20,468 bases of DNA, taken from NCBI GenBank assembly GCA_014084085.1, contig NPFB01000186.1:111268-131735 (forward strand). Direction: 5' to 3'. The notes under the pieces are model-generated. The model did no database searches and had not been told where the DNA came from. It worked only from the letters and a program-made list of their open reading frames with translations. Each line of letters opens with the position of its first letter. The first letter of the stretch is position 1. Both the position numbers and the translations under genes were made by a program. Below, piece by piece: positions 1 to 6,564 of the stretch. Source of the DNA: Hondaea fermentalgiana. Taxonomy: Eukaryota; Sar; Bigyra; Thraustochytrida; Thraustochytriidae.

Positions 1-1
1 G

Positions 2-54
2 GACCGCGACCGCGGGGAGCCCGAAGAGAACCGGACGCCGCGGCAGCCGGCGTC

Positions 55-87
<33 letters not shown>

Positions 88-247
88 CGCGCAGGAGGAG
101 AGCGCGGTGCAGGCGGAGCAAGCGGGTCCTCGGAACCAGGACCAGGAGGACCAGCTTGGCCAGGGGAAGACGGCGAATCCCGGCGCGACGAAGCCGCCGC
201 CGAGCGAGACCGCGCGCAAGAAGCTCTGGCTGCGGTCCAAGCTGTGA
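2..247 (+). CDS. 3' end of an unidentified glutamine-rich protein (partial)
   Basis: The frame starting at base 2 is open from the left edge to a TGA at 245-247, giving 81 residues without an in-window start. The peptide is hydrophilic and rich in Q, E, P and R. It holds ten consecutive CAG codons (56-85) coding polyglutamine, and ends with a basic stretch (RKKLWLRSKL). No domain is recognisable, so no function is proposed. Support for coding is moderate: the frame is open in GC-rich DNA, and base composition turns AT-rich directly after the stop, as expected at a coding/3'UTR boundary. The gene converges on the minus-strand gene ending at 716. The fragment could also be the tail of a longer low-complexity regulatory protein that starts outside the window. 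Confidence 0.55.
56..85 (+). repeat. (CAG)10 trinucleotide repeat coding polyglutamine
   Basis: Ten perfect CAG units lie in frame with the reading frame that stops at 247, so they would encode Q10. Such tracts are usually length-variable. Confidence 0.85.
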
Positions 248-715
248 GACGCGGTAGGCTGAAGGCGAGCTTGTTTTATTTGTAAACTTGGTTGTTTGGC
301 TAAAAGAGGGCGCCCGCCATGGAGGGCTGCGACGAAACATGGCCGTCACTCTCTCGCGGTAGCGTTCTTACTTGGCCGCGGTGGCTTGTTGTGAAGCGAT
401 GCCAGCGTTGCAAAGAATTGCAAGAATCGAATCGACACTCGCTCACATTGTACAATAGACAGCAGCAAGAAGGCATGGACGGCTGGCTTTTCACGATTTT
501 GGACGACACGCAATAGAATCAGGGCATGCCGCAAACTTGAGTTCGTCTGCCAGTAAACTGACAAAGATAGGTGCAAAAGTGTATTGTAATTCATTCTATT
601 TGCTTGCGCATGGTCTTGTGAACACCAGATAATAAAAAGCAACAAAGAAACAACAAAACGTCATAAATCAGATACGTAGGCTAAAGAAAATGTGAAGAAA
701 GAAAGAAAAAAAGAC
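248..715. other. Convergent 3' intergenic region
   Basis: This is an AT-richer stretch between two converging genes, without a convincing ORF. A plus-strand AATAAA lies at 631-636, 384 nt past the plus-strand stop. A minus-strand AATAAA lies at 280-275, about 436 nt past the minus-strand stop at 716. If both are used, the two 3'UTRs would overlap almost completely. Polyadenylation signals in this organism are not known to me, so this is weak evidence. Short overlapping ORFs here (60-100 codons on both strands) show no domain or compositional support. Confidence 0.5.
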
Positions 716-2467
716 TCAGAAACGAACGCGGCGAGACAGACGCTGTGCGAAACCTCCAACGCCGCCACGGGCAGCAGCAGGCTCCTTGGCGGCAGCCTTG
801 TGCTGGTCACGTGGGAATCCGCACTCACAGACACCATATGACTGACTCATGAGGTCCAAAACAAAGTGGTTACAGGCATGGTCGCCGCCCTTCTCGCCAC
901 CATGGGCAACGACGTCGGCTCGCTTCGGTCCGCCATTGGCCTTCTGTGCAGCCTTTGCTACAAAGCCTTCATGTGTGGGCGCATGATCTTGCTCACGCGT
1001 TGGGGGCGCGGGCTTGTGGGGCTCAAACTTGCGCGCGTTGCGAGCCACAGCAGAACCATTCCGCTGACGAGACTCCATGGCATGACGGTACTCGGAGGAT
1101 CCCTTGACGTGCGCAAGACGCGAATAGCCGCACTTGCACATGCCAAAGCTTGCTCCGGTGAGATCGAGTTCATAAAAGTTGCAGGGCATATCCTCGTTAG
1201 CGTCGGCTTCGGCGCGCACGATCGGCGTAGGTCGAGAAGACGGATCGACAACGCCCCAGGGAGAGACGGGCTTTGTCGGCTTGGCCCGCGGCGGCGGCGG
1301 TTTCGTGGCCGATGGACGACGCGATGCCGGAGGGTGCTGCTGCGCATGAGCGCCTGTAAAACTTCCAGCCCTGCTACGGACGACGCCAGGAGGAGTTGCT
1401 GTAAAGTCGGGTCCCCCGCCGCCAAGCTTTTTCAGTGCGGGCGAAGGTTGCGGCGGAGGCCACGCACCTCGTGCCTGTGTCTTGGGAGCCCGGGGTGGCG
1501 CTGGTTTGAAGCGCGACGCGGGAGGAGGCGTAGGTTTGATGGGCTTATGCCGGAGCCCTGCAGCAGCAGCCACCGATTGGAGAGACCGACGTACATTCTC
1601 CACTACGCTTGGCTTTCTCTCGGGCGCGGCCTCGGAGAACCCAGACCCATACAGCTGGATCAGCTTCTCCTCGAGCTCTTCCTCTCCAATGCCGAGACCC
1701 CATTCAACGATCGCGTCAAGATGTGTGAGCTTTGCCGGATCGTGGTCCAAGTAGTACCCCTCAAGCTTTTCGCGCAGCTTGGCGCGCCGGTCATCGATAC
1801 CCTCGCCGACGACCATTGACTCTGTGGGAGGGGGCGGGGGTGGCAAATCGTCCATGTCGTCCTCGTCGTCATCCTCGTCGGCAGTGTCGCCGGGCTCTGG
1901 ACCGGGCTCATTGTGGTGAGCGCGGTGCGGGGCTGCAGGGGGCGGGGGCGGCAACCGGTTCTTCGACTTGCGCTTGGGCGGCGCAGGAGGCGCGGCCACC
2001 CGCGCTGGCGGGGCCGGTGGGCCAGACATGGCATCATCCTCGAGAGTGATGCCCTCGCCGTATTTGTTCATGAGCTTGCGATTGAAGGCGTCAATGCCGT
2101 GCATCATAATGTACTGCACAAAGTCGTCGACACGTCCGAGCTTGGAGGGGTCGTGTTCCTCGTAGAATTCAAAGAGCTTTTCGCGAATGTGATGCTGCGT
2201 CTCAGGTTCTTCGTGCCTATCCGAGGACGCCATGAGCGTGCTAAAGCGTTTGAAATCTTGCTTGGCGCCTCCGAGGCGTTTGTTCGGGTCAATACCGACG
2301 CCGTATTGGTCGTCGAGCAGTTCGTTCAGGGCATCGATCCCGTTCTTTTGCGTCCAGATCACCATCGAGAAGATGTCTAGCCCCGCCGCCAGTCTCTGCG
2401 GGTCGTGCGTCTGGTAAAAGTCCAGCAGCAGCTCGCGAATGCGCGAGGCGTCCATGGCGCCCGCCAT
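716..2467 (-). CDS. Proline-rich protein with three FY/HDP helical repeats and two C-x14-C-x-C-x6-H motifs
   Basis: This is a 583-residue hypothetical protein on the minus strand. I chose the ATG at 2467 (MAGAMDAS) because the first repeat starts directly after it and the context is good (G at -3 and +4). The ATG at 2455 is equally possible. The frame stays open to 2848, but that part is Arg/Gly/Ala low complexity. Residues 9-59, 93-140 and 230-277 are three related units: R-x2-L-x2-FY-x2-HDP-x-[KR]L, then GID or similar, then a YG near the end. Similar FY-x2-H-x-P-x-KL...YG units occur in kinetoplastid proteins, as far as I recall. Between units 2 and 3 lie polyproline runs and an acidic DEDDDEDD stretch. 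The middle (about 308-420) is a Pro/Lys/Arg-rich linker. The C-terminus carries two matching cysteine motifs at 429-453 and 532-556 that could each bind one zinc. The PPPPP runs could bind profilin- or EVH1-type domains. The biological function is unknown. Confidence 0.8.
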   Translation of the reverse strand: MAGAMDASRIRELLLDFYQTHDPQRLAAGLDIFSMVIWTQKNGIDALNELLDDQYGVGIDPNKRLGGAKQDFKRFSTLMASSDRHEEPETQHHIREKLFEFYEEHDPSKLGRVDDFVQYIMMHGIDAFNRKLMNKYGEGITLEDDAMSGPPAPPARVAAPPAPPKRKSKNRLPPPPPAAPHRAHHNEPGPEPGDTADEDDDEDDMDDLPPPPPPTESMVVGEGIDDRRAKLREKLEGYYLDHDPAKLTHLDAIVEWGLGIGEEELEEKLIQLYGSGFSEAAPERKPSVVENVRRSLQSVAAAAGLRHKPIKPTPPPASRFKPAPPRAPKTQARGAWPPPQPSPALKKLGGGGPDFTATPPGVVRSRAGSFTGAHAQQHPPASRRPSATKPPPPRAKPTKPVSPWGVVDPSSRPTPIVRAEADANEDMPCNFYELDLTGASFGMCKCGYSRLAHVKGSSEYRHAMESRQRNGSAVARNARKFEPHKPAPPTREQDHAPTHEGFVAKAAQKANGGPKRADVVAHGGEKGGDHACNHFVLDLMSQSYGVCECGFPRDQHKAAAKEPAAARGGVGGFAQRLSRRVRF

Positions 2468-3026
2468 CGCCCCCTCGACTCGACCCGCTGTCGACCCGCT
2501 CGGCCCCGTGCGCCGCAGCCAGGCCAAGCCAGTCAGCCCCGCCTGGCCGTCCCCGCCTCGCCTGCGCCTGCGCGCCGTGCCGCGCCGCGCCGCTCTCGTC
2601 GCCGTCGCCGGCCGACCGATACCTCCTCCTCGTTGTTCTCCCCCTCGTTGCCGCTCTGCTCTGCCTCCTCCTCGGCGCGCACGCGCCGGCTCCGCTCGGC
2701 CGAGCGGTCGATCGTTCTTTCCTCGCACACTGGCAGCCAAACAAACAGCCGGGCTGCAGGCCCACAGTCGGGAATGCGGCGCCGCAAGTGCAGAATGCGG
2801 CCGCGCCCAGTCAGCGGGGATCGATGGCGAGCGAGAGCAAGCGAGCAAGCAGGCAGGCGAGCAGGGAGTGAATAGGAACTAACAGTAAGTAAGCAGGCGG
2901 AGGGAGGCAGCGCGTGCGTGTGCGCGTGTGTGCGCGCACGTGCTGCACGCGCTCGCGGCGCGCGGCGGGGCTCGCTTCGGGCGCGGCGGCACGGGCTGCG
3001 CTGCGACGCGCTGCGGCGAGACGAGG

Positions 3027-3055
3027 TGCGCTGCGCTGCGCTGCGCTGCGCTGCG
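3027..3055. repeat. (CTGCG)5 pentanucleotide tract
   Basis: Five perfect CTGCG units occupy 3031-3055, with a partial unit from 3027. The same pentamer occurs ten times at 5226-5275, upstream of the neighbouring minus-strand gene. Confidence 0.9.
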
Positions 3056-3077
3056 ATGGGACGGGATGCGCCGGGAT

Positions 3078-3110
3078 GCGAGGCGAGGCGAGGCGAGGCG
3101 AGGCGAGGCG
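3078..3110. repeat. (AGGCG)6 pentanucleotide tract
   Basis: Six perfect AGGCG units at 3081-3110 with a partial unit before them. It is followed directly by a GGAGAT hexamer array. Confidence 0.9.
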
Positions 3111-3140
3111 GGAGATGGAGATGGAGGTGGAGATGGAGAT
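3111..3140. repeat. GGAGAT hexamer array (5 units)
   Basis: Five hexamers: four GGAGAT and one GGAGGT in the middle. It abuts the AGGCG array. Confidence 0.85.
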
Positions 3141-3366
3141 GTGGCAGATCTTGCTGGGACGCGACCCGGAAGAGGCGCGGCGTGCGCGCGTGGCCTGGCC
3201 GGGTTGGCGGAGGGCGAGCGGGGGAAGAGGCCGCGGGGGAGACGAGGCGCGCGCCAGATTTGGCGCACTGCGAGATCGATCGCGGCTGCGGCCGGCGAGG
3301 GAGGAGAGAACAGATAGAACAAGGAGGAGTGGCAGCTTCGAGGTACCAACGTGAGAAGCGGCGCAC

Positions 3367-3440
3367 GCTCGCTCGCTCGCTCGCTCGTTGTCGCCGTCGC
3401 AGTGGTCGCAGTCGCTCGCTCGCTCGTTCGCTCGCTGGCT
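3367..3440. repeat. CGCT/GGCT tetranucleotide-rich region
   Basis: A perfect CGCT run covers about 3367-3387. A second imperfect run with CGTT and GGCT variants covers about 3411-3440. The strand-asymmetric composition explains the long Ser/Leu/Arg-only reading frames across it. Confidence 0.75.
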
Positions 3441-3463
3441 GGCTGGAAAGGCAACGCTCGCGG

Positions 3464-3513
3464 ACGTGACTTGACGTGACTTGACGTGACTTGACGTGAC
3501 TTGCCGGGACTTG
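3464..3513. repeat. ACGTGACTTG decamer tandem repeat (4 perfect + 1 variant)
   Basis: Four perfect head-to-tail ACGTGACTTG units (3464-3503) are followed by one CCGGGACTTG variant. Each junction creates TGACGTGA, which resembles a bZIP/CREB-type half-palindromic site. It lies just past the 3' end of the katanin-like gene and about 1 kb upstream of the start of the proline-rich gene. A transcription factor cluster is possible but unproven. Confidence 0.8.
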
Positions 3514-3567
3514 CCGGGCCTCGTGCGGCATGGAAAAGGTGCGCCGTGGCGAGGCGGGAAGCCCGAG

Positions 3568-5148
3568 TCACGAGGAGCCGTGGCTTTCCTGCCAGCGCGC
3601 GTAGGCCTGCTCCGAGGCGGCGTGGGCAGAAGGGCGCGTGGCCTGCAGCGCCGAGAGCGCGTCGTCGCGCGTGACAGGCCCCACGGCGAGCTTGCCCGGC
3701 GCGGCGGCAGCGGCGTCTCCAGCGCCCGCGTGCAGACTTGCCATGGCGCGCCGGATGGGGTACATGGCGGCCTCCTTGCAGAGCAGGCTCAGGTCCGCGC
3801 ACGAGTAGCCGTCCGTGCGAGCGGCCAGGGCGGCGTACTCGATGCCCTGCGTGCGGTGGTCCGCGGGGAGCAGCTTCTCGAAGATGCGCTGACGTCCTGC
3901 GGCGCACGGCAACTCCACGCGCACGCGTTTCTCCAAGCGGCGCAAGAGCGCGTGGTCCAGCTCCCACGGAAGATTGCTCGCGGCGAGCACGAAGATCCCG
4001 GCATCTTCGGCCTTGGCGAGACCGTCCATCTGGATCAGCAGCTCCGTCTTCATACGGCGGCTGGCCTCGTGCTCGCCAGCACCGCCACCGCCGCCACCCC
4101 CGCGCTGGCCCATGATTGAGTCGATCTCGTCCAAAAAGATCGTACTCGGCGCGTGGTAGCGAGCGAGCTCAAAGAGGATGCGGATCAGTTTTTCTGAATC
4201 ACCCCGGTACCGACTCACTATCGAAGACGCCGATATGTTGAAAAACGTCGTGCGACATTCGGTTGCAACCGCCTTGGCAAGCATCGTTTTGCCCGTGCCA
4301 GGTGGGCCAAACAGTAAAACACCTTTCCAAGGAGAGACCAAACCGCCCTGGAAAAGATCCGGGTACCGCGCAGGCATCACCACCGCCTCATGCAAGAGCC
4401 GCTTCGCGTCCTCGAGACCCACCACGTCTTCCCAGCGGACCTCTGGGTTCTCCGTAAAAATATCGCGGGAAATGGTGAGGGCGAGCTCGCGCGTCTCGTT
4501 CGAGGATCCCGCAAGAAACTGTGAAAGCGGTCGTAACAAGCGGTCTGCAGGCGAACTTTCCGCTTCCTCATCGAGAGCCTGGTTTCCACCGTGCTGATCT
4601 CTGTTCGCAGAGCTTACCGCATGCCCGGAAATTTCCATTTCGTCTTGCGTGCTGCGAGCGCCTTCTGGCAGCGAGCTGCTCGATGACCCCATCAACGAAA
4701 GTTCTCCCTTGCGACCTGCAGCGGCACGACGCGTGGACGTCGTTGCCGGACCCGAAGACCCAGTTCCCGATGCCGGCCCTGCTGAAATTGCGGGATTTCC
4801 ATTGCTATTGCTATTGCCATTCCCTGTACCGCGCAGCAGAGCTTTCTTGGCGCTCACCTCGCTTGCATCGAGCTTGCGCATAATCTTGGGCAGCTTTCCG
4901 AATCGCATCTCATAATATTCGAGAAAGTGCTGGAAAACGATGGGCAGATCCATATTGTCCGCGACCTCAAACTTGCTCAGCGAGATGCCTGCATCCTGTT
5001 GGAGCTGATCTGCAGCCGCGAAAAATCCTTGATCCACGAGAAACTGATGTGTTAGACATACCAGCTCGCGTCTCCGGTCAAGCTGCCGTTTTTCCTGAAT
5101 GGCCTTGGATGCGCTTTTCGCCTTGAGTGCGCGCAACGTGCTCGTCAT
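3568..5148 (-). CDS. KATNAL2: Katanin p60 ATPase-containing subunit A-like 2 (LisH-AAA ATPase)
   Basis: This 526-residue AAA ATPase belongs to the katanin/spastin/VPS4 meiotic clade. Residues about 28-60 form a LisH motif, followed by the FEVADNMDLPIVF...YYEMRFGKLPKI stretch typical of KATNAL2 N-termini. A variable Ser/Gly-rich linker follows. The AAA core has Walker A GPPGTGKT at 281-288, Walker B FLDEID with the catalytic Glu at 341, a Gly-rich loop after it, and the LRRLEKRV arginine-finger region. A Vps4-type C-terminal helix (ALQATRPSA...Y-x2-W) closes the protein. The length is close to the usual figure of about 540. I chose the ATG at 5148 (A at -3) because the upstream in-frame residues come from repeat DNA and lack an ATG. 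The family severs or remodels microtubules as hexameric rings and is linked to centrioles, cilia and flagella. Here that role is inferred from homology. The frame is uninterrupted, so no introns are needed. Confidence 0.93.
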   Translation of the reverse strand: MTSTLRALKAKSASKAIQEKRQLDRRRELVCLTHQFLVDQGFFAAADQLQQDAGISLSKFEVADNMDLPIVFQHFLEYYEMRFGKLPKIMRKLDASEVSAKKALLRGTGNGNSNSNGNPAISAGPASGTGSSGPATTSTRRAAAGRKGELSLMGSSSSSLPEGARSTQDEMEISGHAVSSANRDQHGGNQALDEEAESSPADRLLRPLSQFLAGSSNETRELALTISRDIFTENPEVRWEDVVGLEDAKRLLHEAVVMPARYPDLFQGGLVSPWKGVLLFGPPGTGKTMLAKAVATECRTTFFNISASSIVSRYRGDSEKLIRILFELARYHAPSTIFLDEIDSIMGQRGGGGGGGAGEHEASRRMKTELLIQMDGLAKAEDAGIFVLAASNLPWELDHALLRRLEKRVRVELPCAAGRQRIFEKLLPADHRTQGIEYAALAARTDGYSCADLSLLCKEAAMYPIRRAMASLHAGAGDAAAAAPGKLAVGPVTRDDALSALQATRPSAHAASEQAYARWQESHGSS

Positions 5149-6564
5149 CGTTTCGCGTGCTGCGCCTCTCTGCGCTGTCCCGCGCTGCGCTACGCTGGCA
5201 CTGCACTTCACTTTACTACCTCGCACTGCGCTGCGCTGCGCTGCGCTGCGCTGCGCTGCGCTGCGCTGCGCTGCGCAATTCTTTCTTTTTCAGTCTCTGT
5301 CATTGACCGATCGATTGCCTCAAAACTAAAAAACAAACTGTAAATTGCCGTTATGAAAATTGGGGTTGCGCAAGTACATTATTTAAGGTGGGCCGGTGAC
5401 GTCGAGAACTTGCAGCTGCGTGTCAGAGAGCAGTCAGCGTCCACAGCTGGTCTCGATCTCGGTCTCAGTCTCGAAAAAAGTTTAAAGGGTAGGCGGTAAA
5501 GTTCCCAAGCTCTGGAAAAGGATCTTTCGTATATTTACCTCTGACGACAGAGAACTATACATCTGCGTGGTGACAGCTGGCTGCTGCTAAGAGAGCATGC
5601 TACGAATTGCATCGGTCGAACCACTTAAGAACCCGCTTGTAGAACTTTTCCGAGGCGAGAGGGAACCGCTGTCAACACGACGCGCAAATTCGGTGCTCCT
5701 TTGGATCGCCTACTTTTCCCTTCCTTAATCAGAAATACCCTTACAGGGGGCCTCACGAGAACTCACACTCACACCAACTACAAGTACTATAGTGCCTACT
5801 TATACTCCCCCGCAATGGTCAATGAAACCTTGACTCCGCCTTCCACGCATAGGTCCATGCTGCAGCTGCAGCTAGCTCGCTGGCTGGCGCGATGCTGTCT
5901 ATATAGTAGCATCGGTCGCCAAAACCTCACACGCGGAGGCGTCCCTGGGGCCGGCTCGAACAACTAGAGGCTGGGACTCGGGACGTGCGCGCGCGCCAAG
6001 GACTAGCTTGCCTGCCCGCCCCTGTCCACCCTCGGCCTCTTATTGGGCGGAGACACTTCGCGGGCGGAGGGGCAGGCAGAGATTTGGGACCATTTCGTCC
6101 AGACGAAAAAGAGAGAGAGGCAAGGAGAGCGGGTGCGCCAGCGACCCGAGCGACGAGGCTGCAAAGCTTAAACGAGCGGGTCGAGGCCGGCCGCGGTTGC
6201 TGCTGCAGCAGCCGCTGCTGTCGAGGTGCCTTAGCCAGCTAGCTGCCAGCCATAGCGACAAAAGCGTGTGGCCTGCGCGCGGGGAGCAGTCTGCACTACC
6301 TTGGAGATCACAAGGGGCACGAGCTTGAGCGTTCTCGACACGAAGTCTTTTGCGAAGCAAACACTTGCGCTCGCGGCGTGGTAGTGGCCAGCCGGCCAGA
6401 GCCGTCGCCTTCCCTCCCTTCCTTCCCTTCTTGAAGCCCATCTTCCCACCCCGTCCTTTCTCCCGTCGCTCGCGTCGAGACGACCGTGCAAGGCTCAAAG
6501 GCCATTATTCTTGGCGCATCGCGAAAGGGGAAGGTACTCAACAAAAACAAGCAAAGAAGCAACA
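5149..6564. other. Divergent intergenic region between KATNAL2-like and TIR-Roco genes
   Basis: This interval should contain both promoters. Next to the katanin start lie a CTGCG-rich leader and a (CTGCG)10 array. The centre (about 5320-5700) is AT-richer. A TATA-like CTATATAG sits at 5899-5906 between short inverted arms (GATGCT...AGCATC), but about 660 nt from the downstream ATG, so its role is doubtful. A pyrimidine-rich C/T tract lies around 6407-6431. No ORF has recognisable content, and I saw no tRNA or snRNA signature. Confidence 0.55.
5226..5275. repeat. (CTGCG)10 pentanucleotide microsatellite upstream of KATNAL2-like start
   Basis: Ten perfect CTGCG units lie 78-127 nt upstream of the katanin-like ATG, in the likely 5'UTR or core promoter. 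Scattered CTGCG and related units continue toward the ATG at about 5160-5200. Confidence 0.9.

Larger units (their letters stand above)
2468..3567. other. GC-rich promoter/5' region with many short tandem repeats
   Basis: This interval separates the start of the proline-rich gene from the stop of the katanin-like gene, both on the minus strand. It must hold the 5'UTR and promoter of the former and the 3'UTR of the latter. It contains CTGCG, AGGCG, GGAGAT, CGCT and ACGTGACTTG tandem arrays. Many overlapping open frames exist on both strands, but their translations are Arg/Ala low complexity that follows the repeats, so I call no gene here. Confidence 0.6.

Noticed and set aside
300..645. Short ORFs on both strands in the left convergent spacer
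   Set aside because: They overlap each other, lie in AT-richer presumed 3'UTR sequence and have no domain or composition support.
3464..3513. CRISPR-like array
   Set aside because: Units are head-to-tail decamers with no spacers, in a eukaryotic context.
2405..3967. Several overlapping open frames of 130-360 codons on both strands
   Set aside because: They run through tandem repeats and give Arg/Ala/Ser-only low complexity. One also overlaps the well-supported katanin-like gene.
5890..5920. TATA-like CTATATAG inside short inverted arms as the TIR-Roco promoter
   Set aside because: It is about 660 nt from the ATG with no supporting initiator or transcript evidence, so it is mentioned only in the spacer entry.
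5940..5970. tRNA-like GGCTCGAAC stretch
   Set aside because: No acceptor stem, anticodon arm or D-arm could be paired around it.
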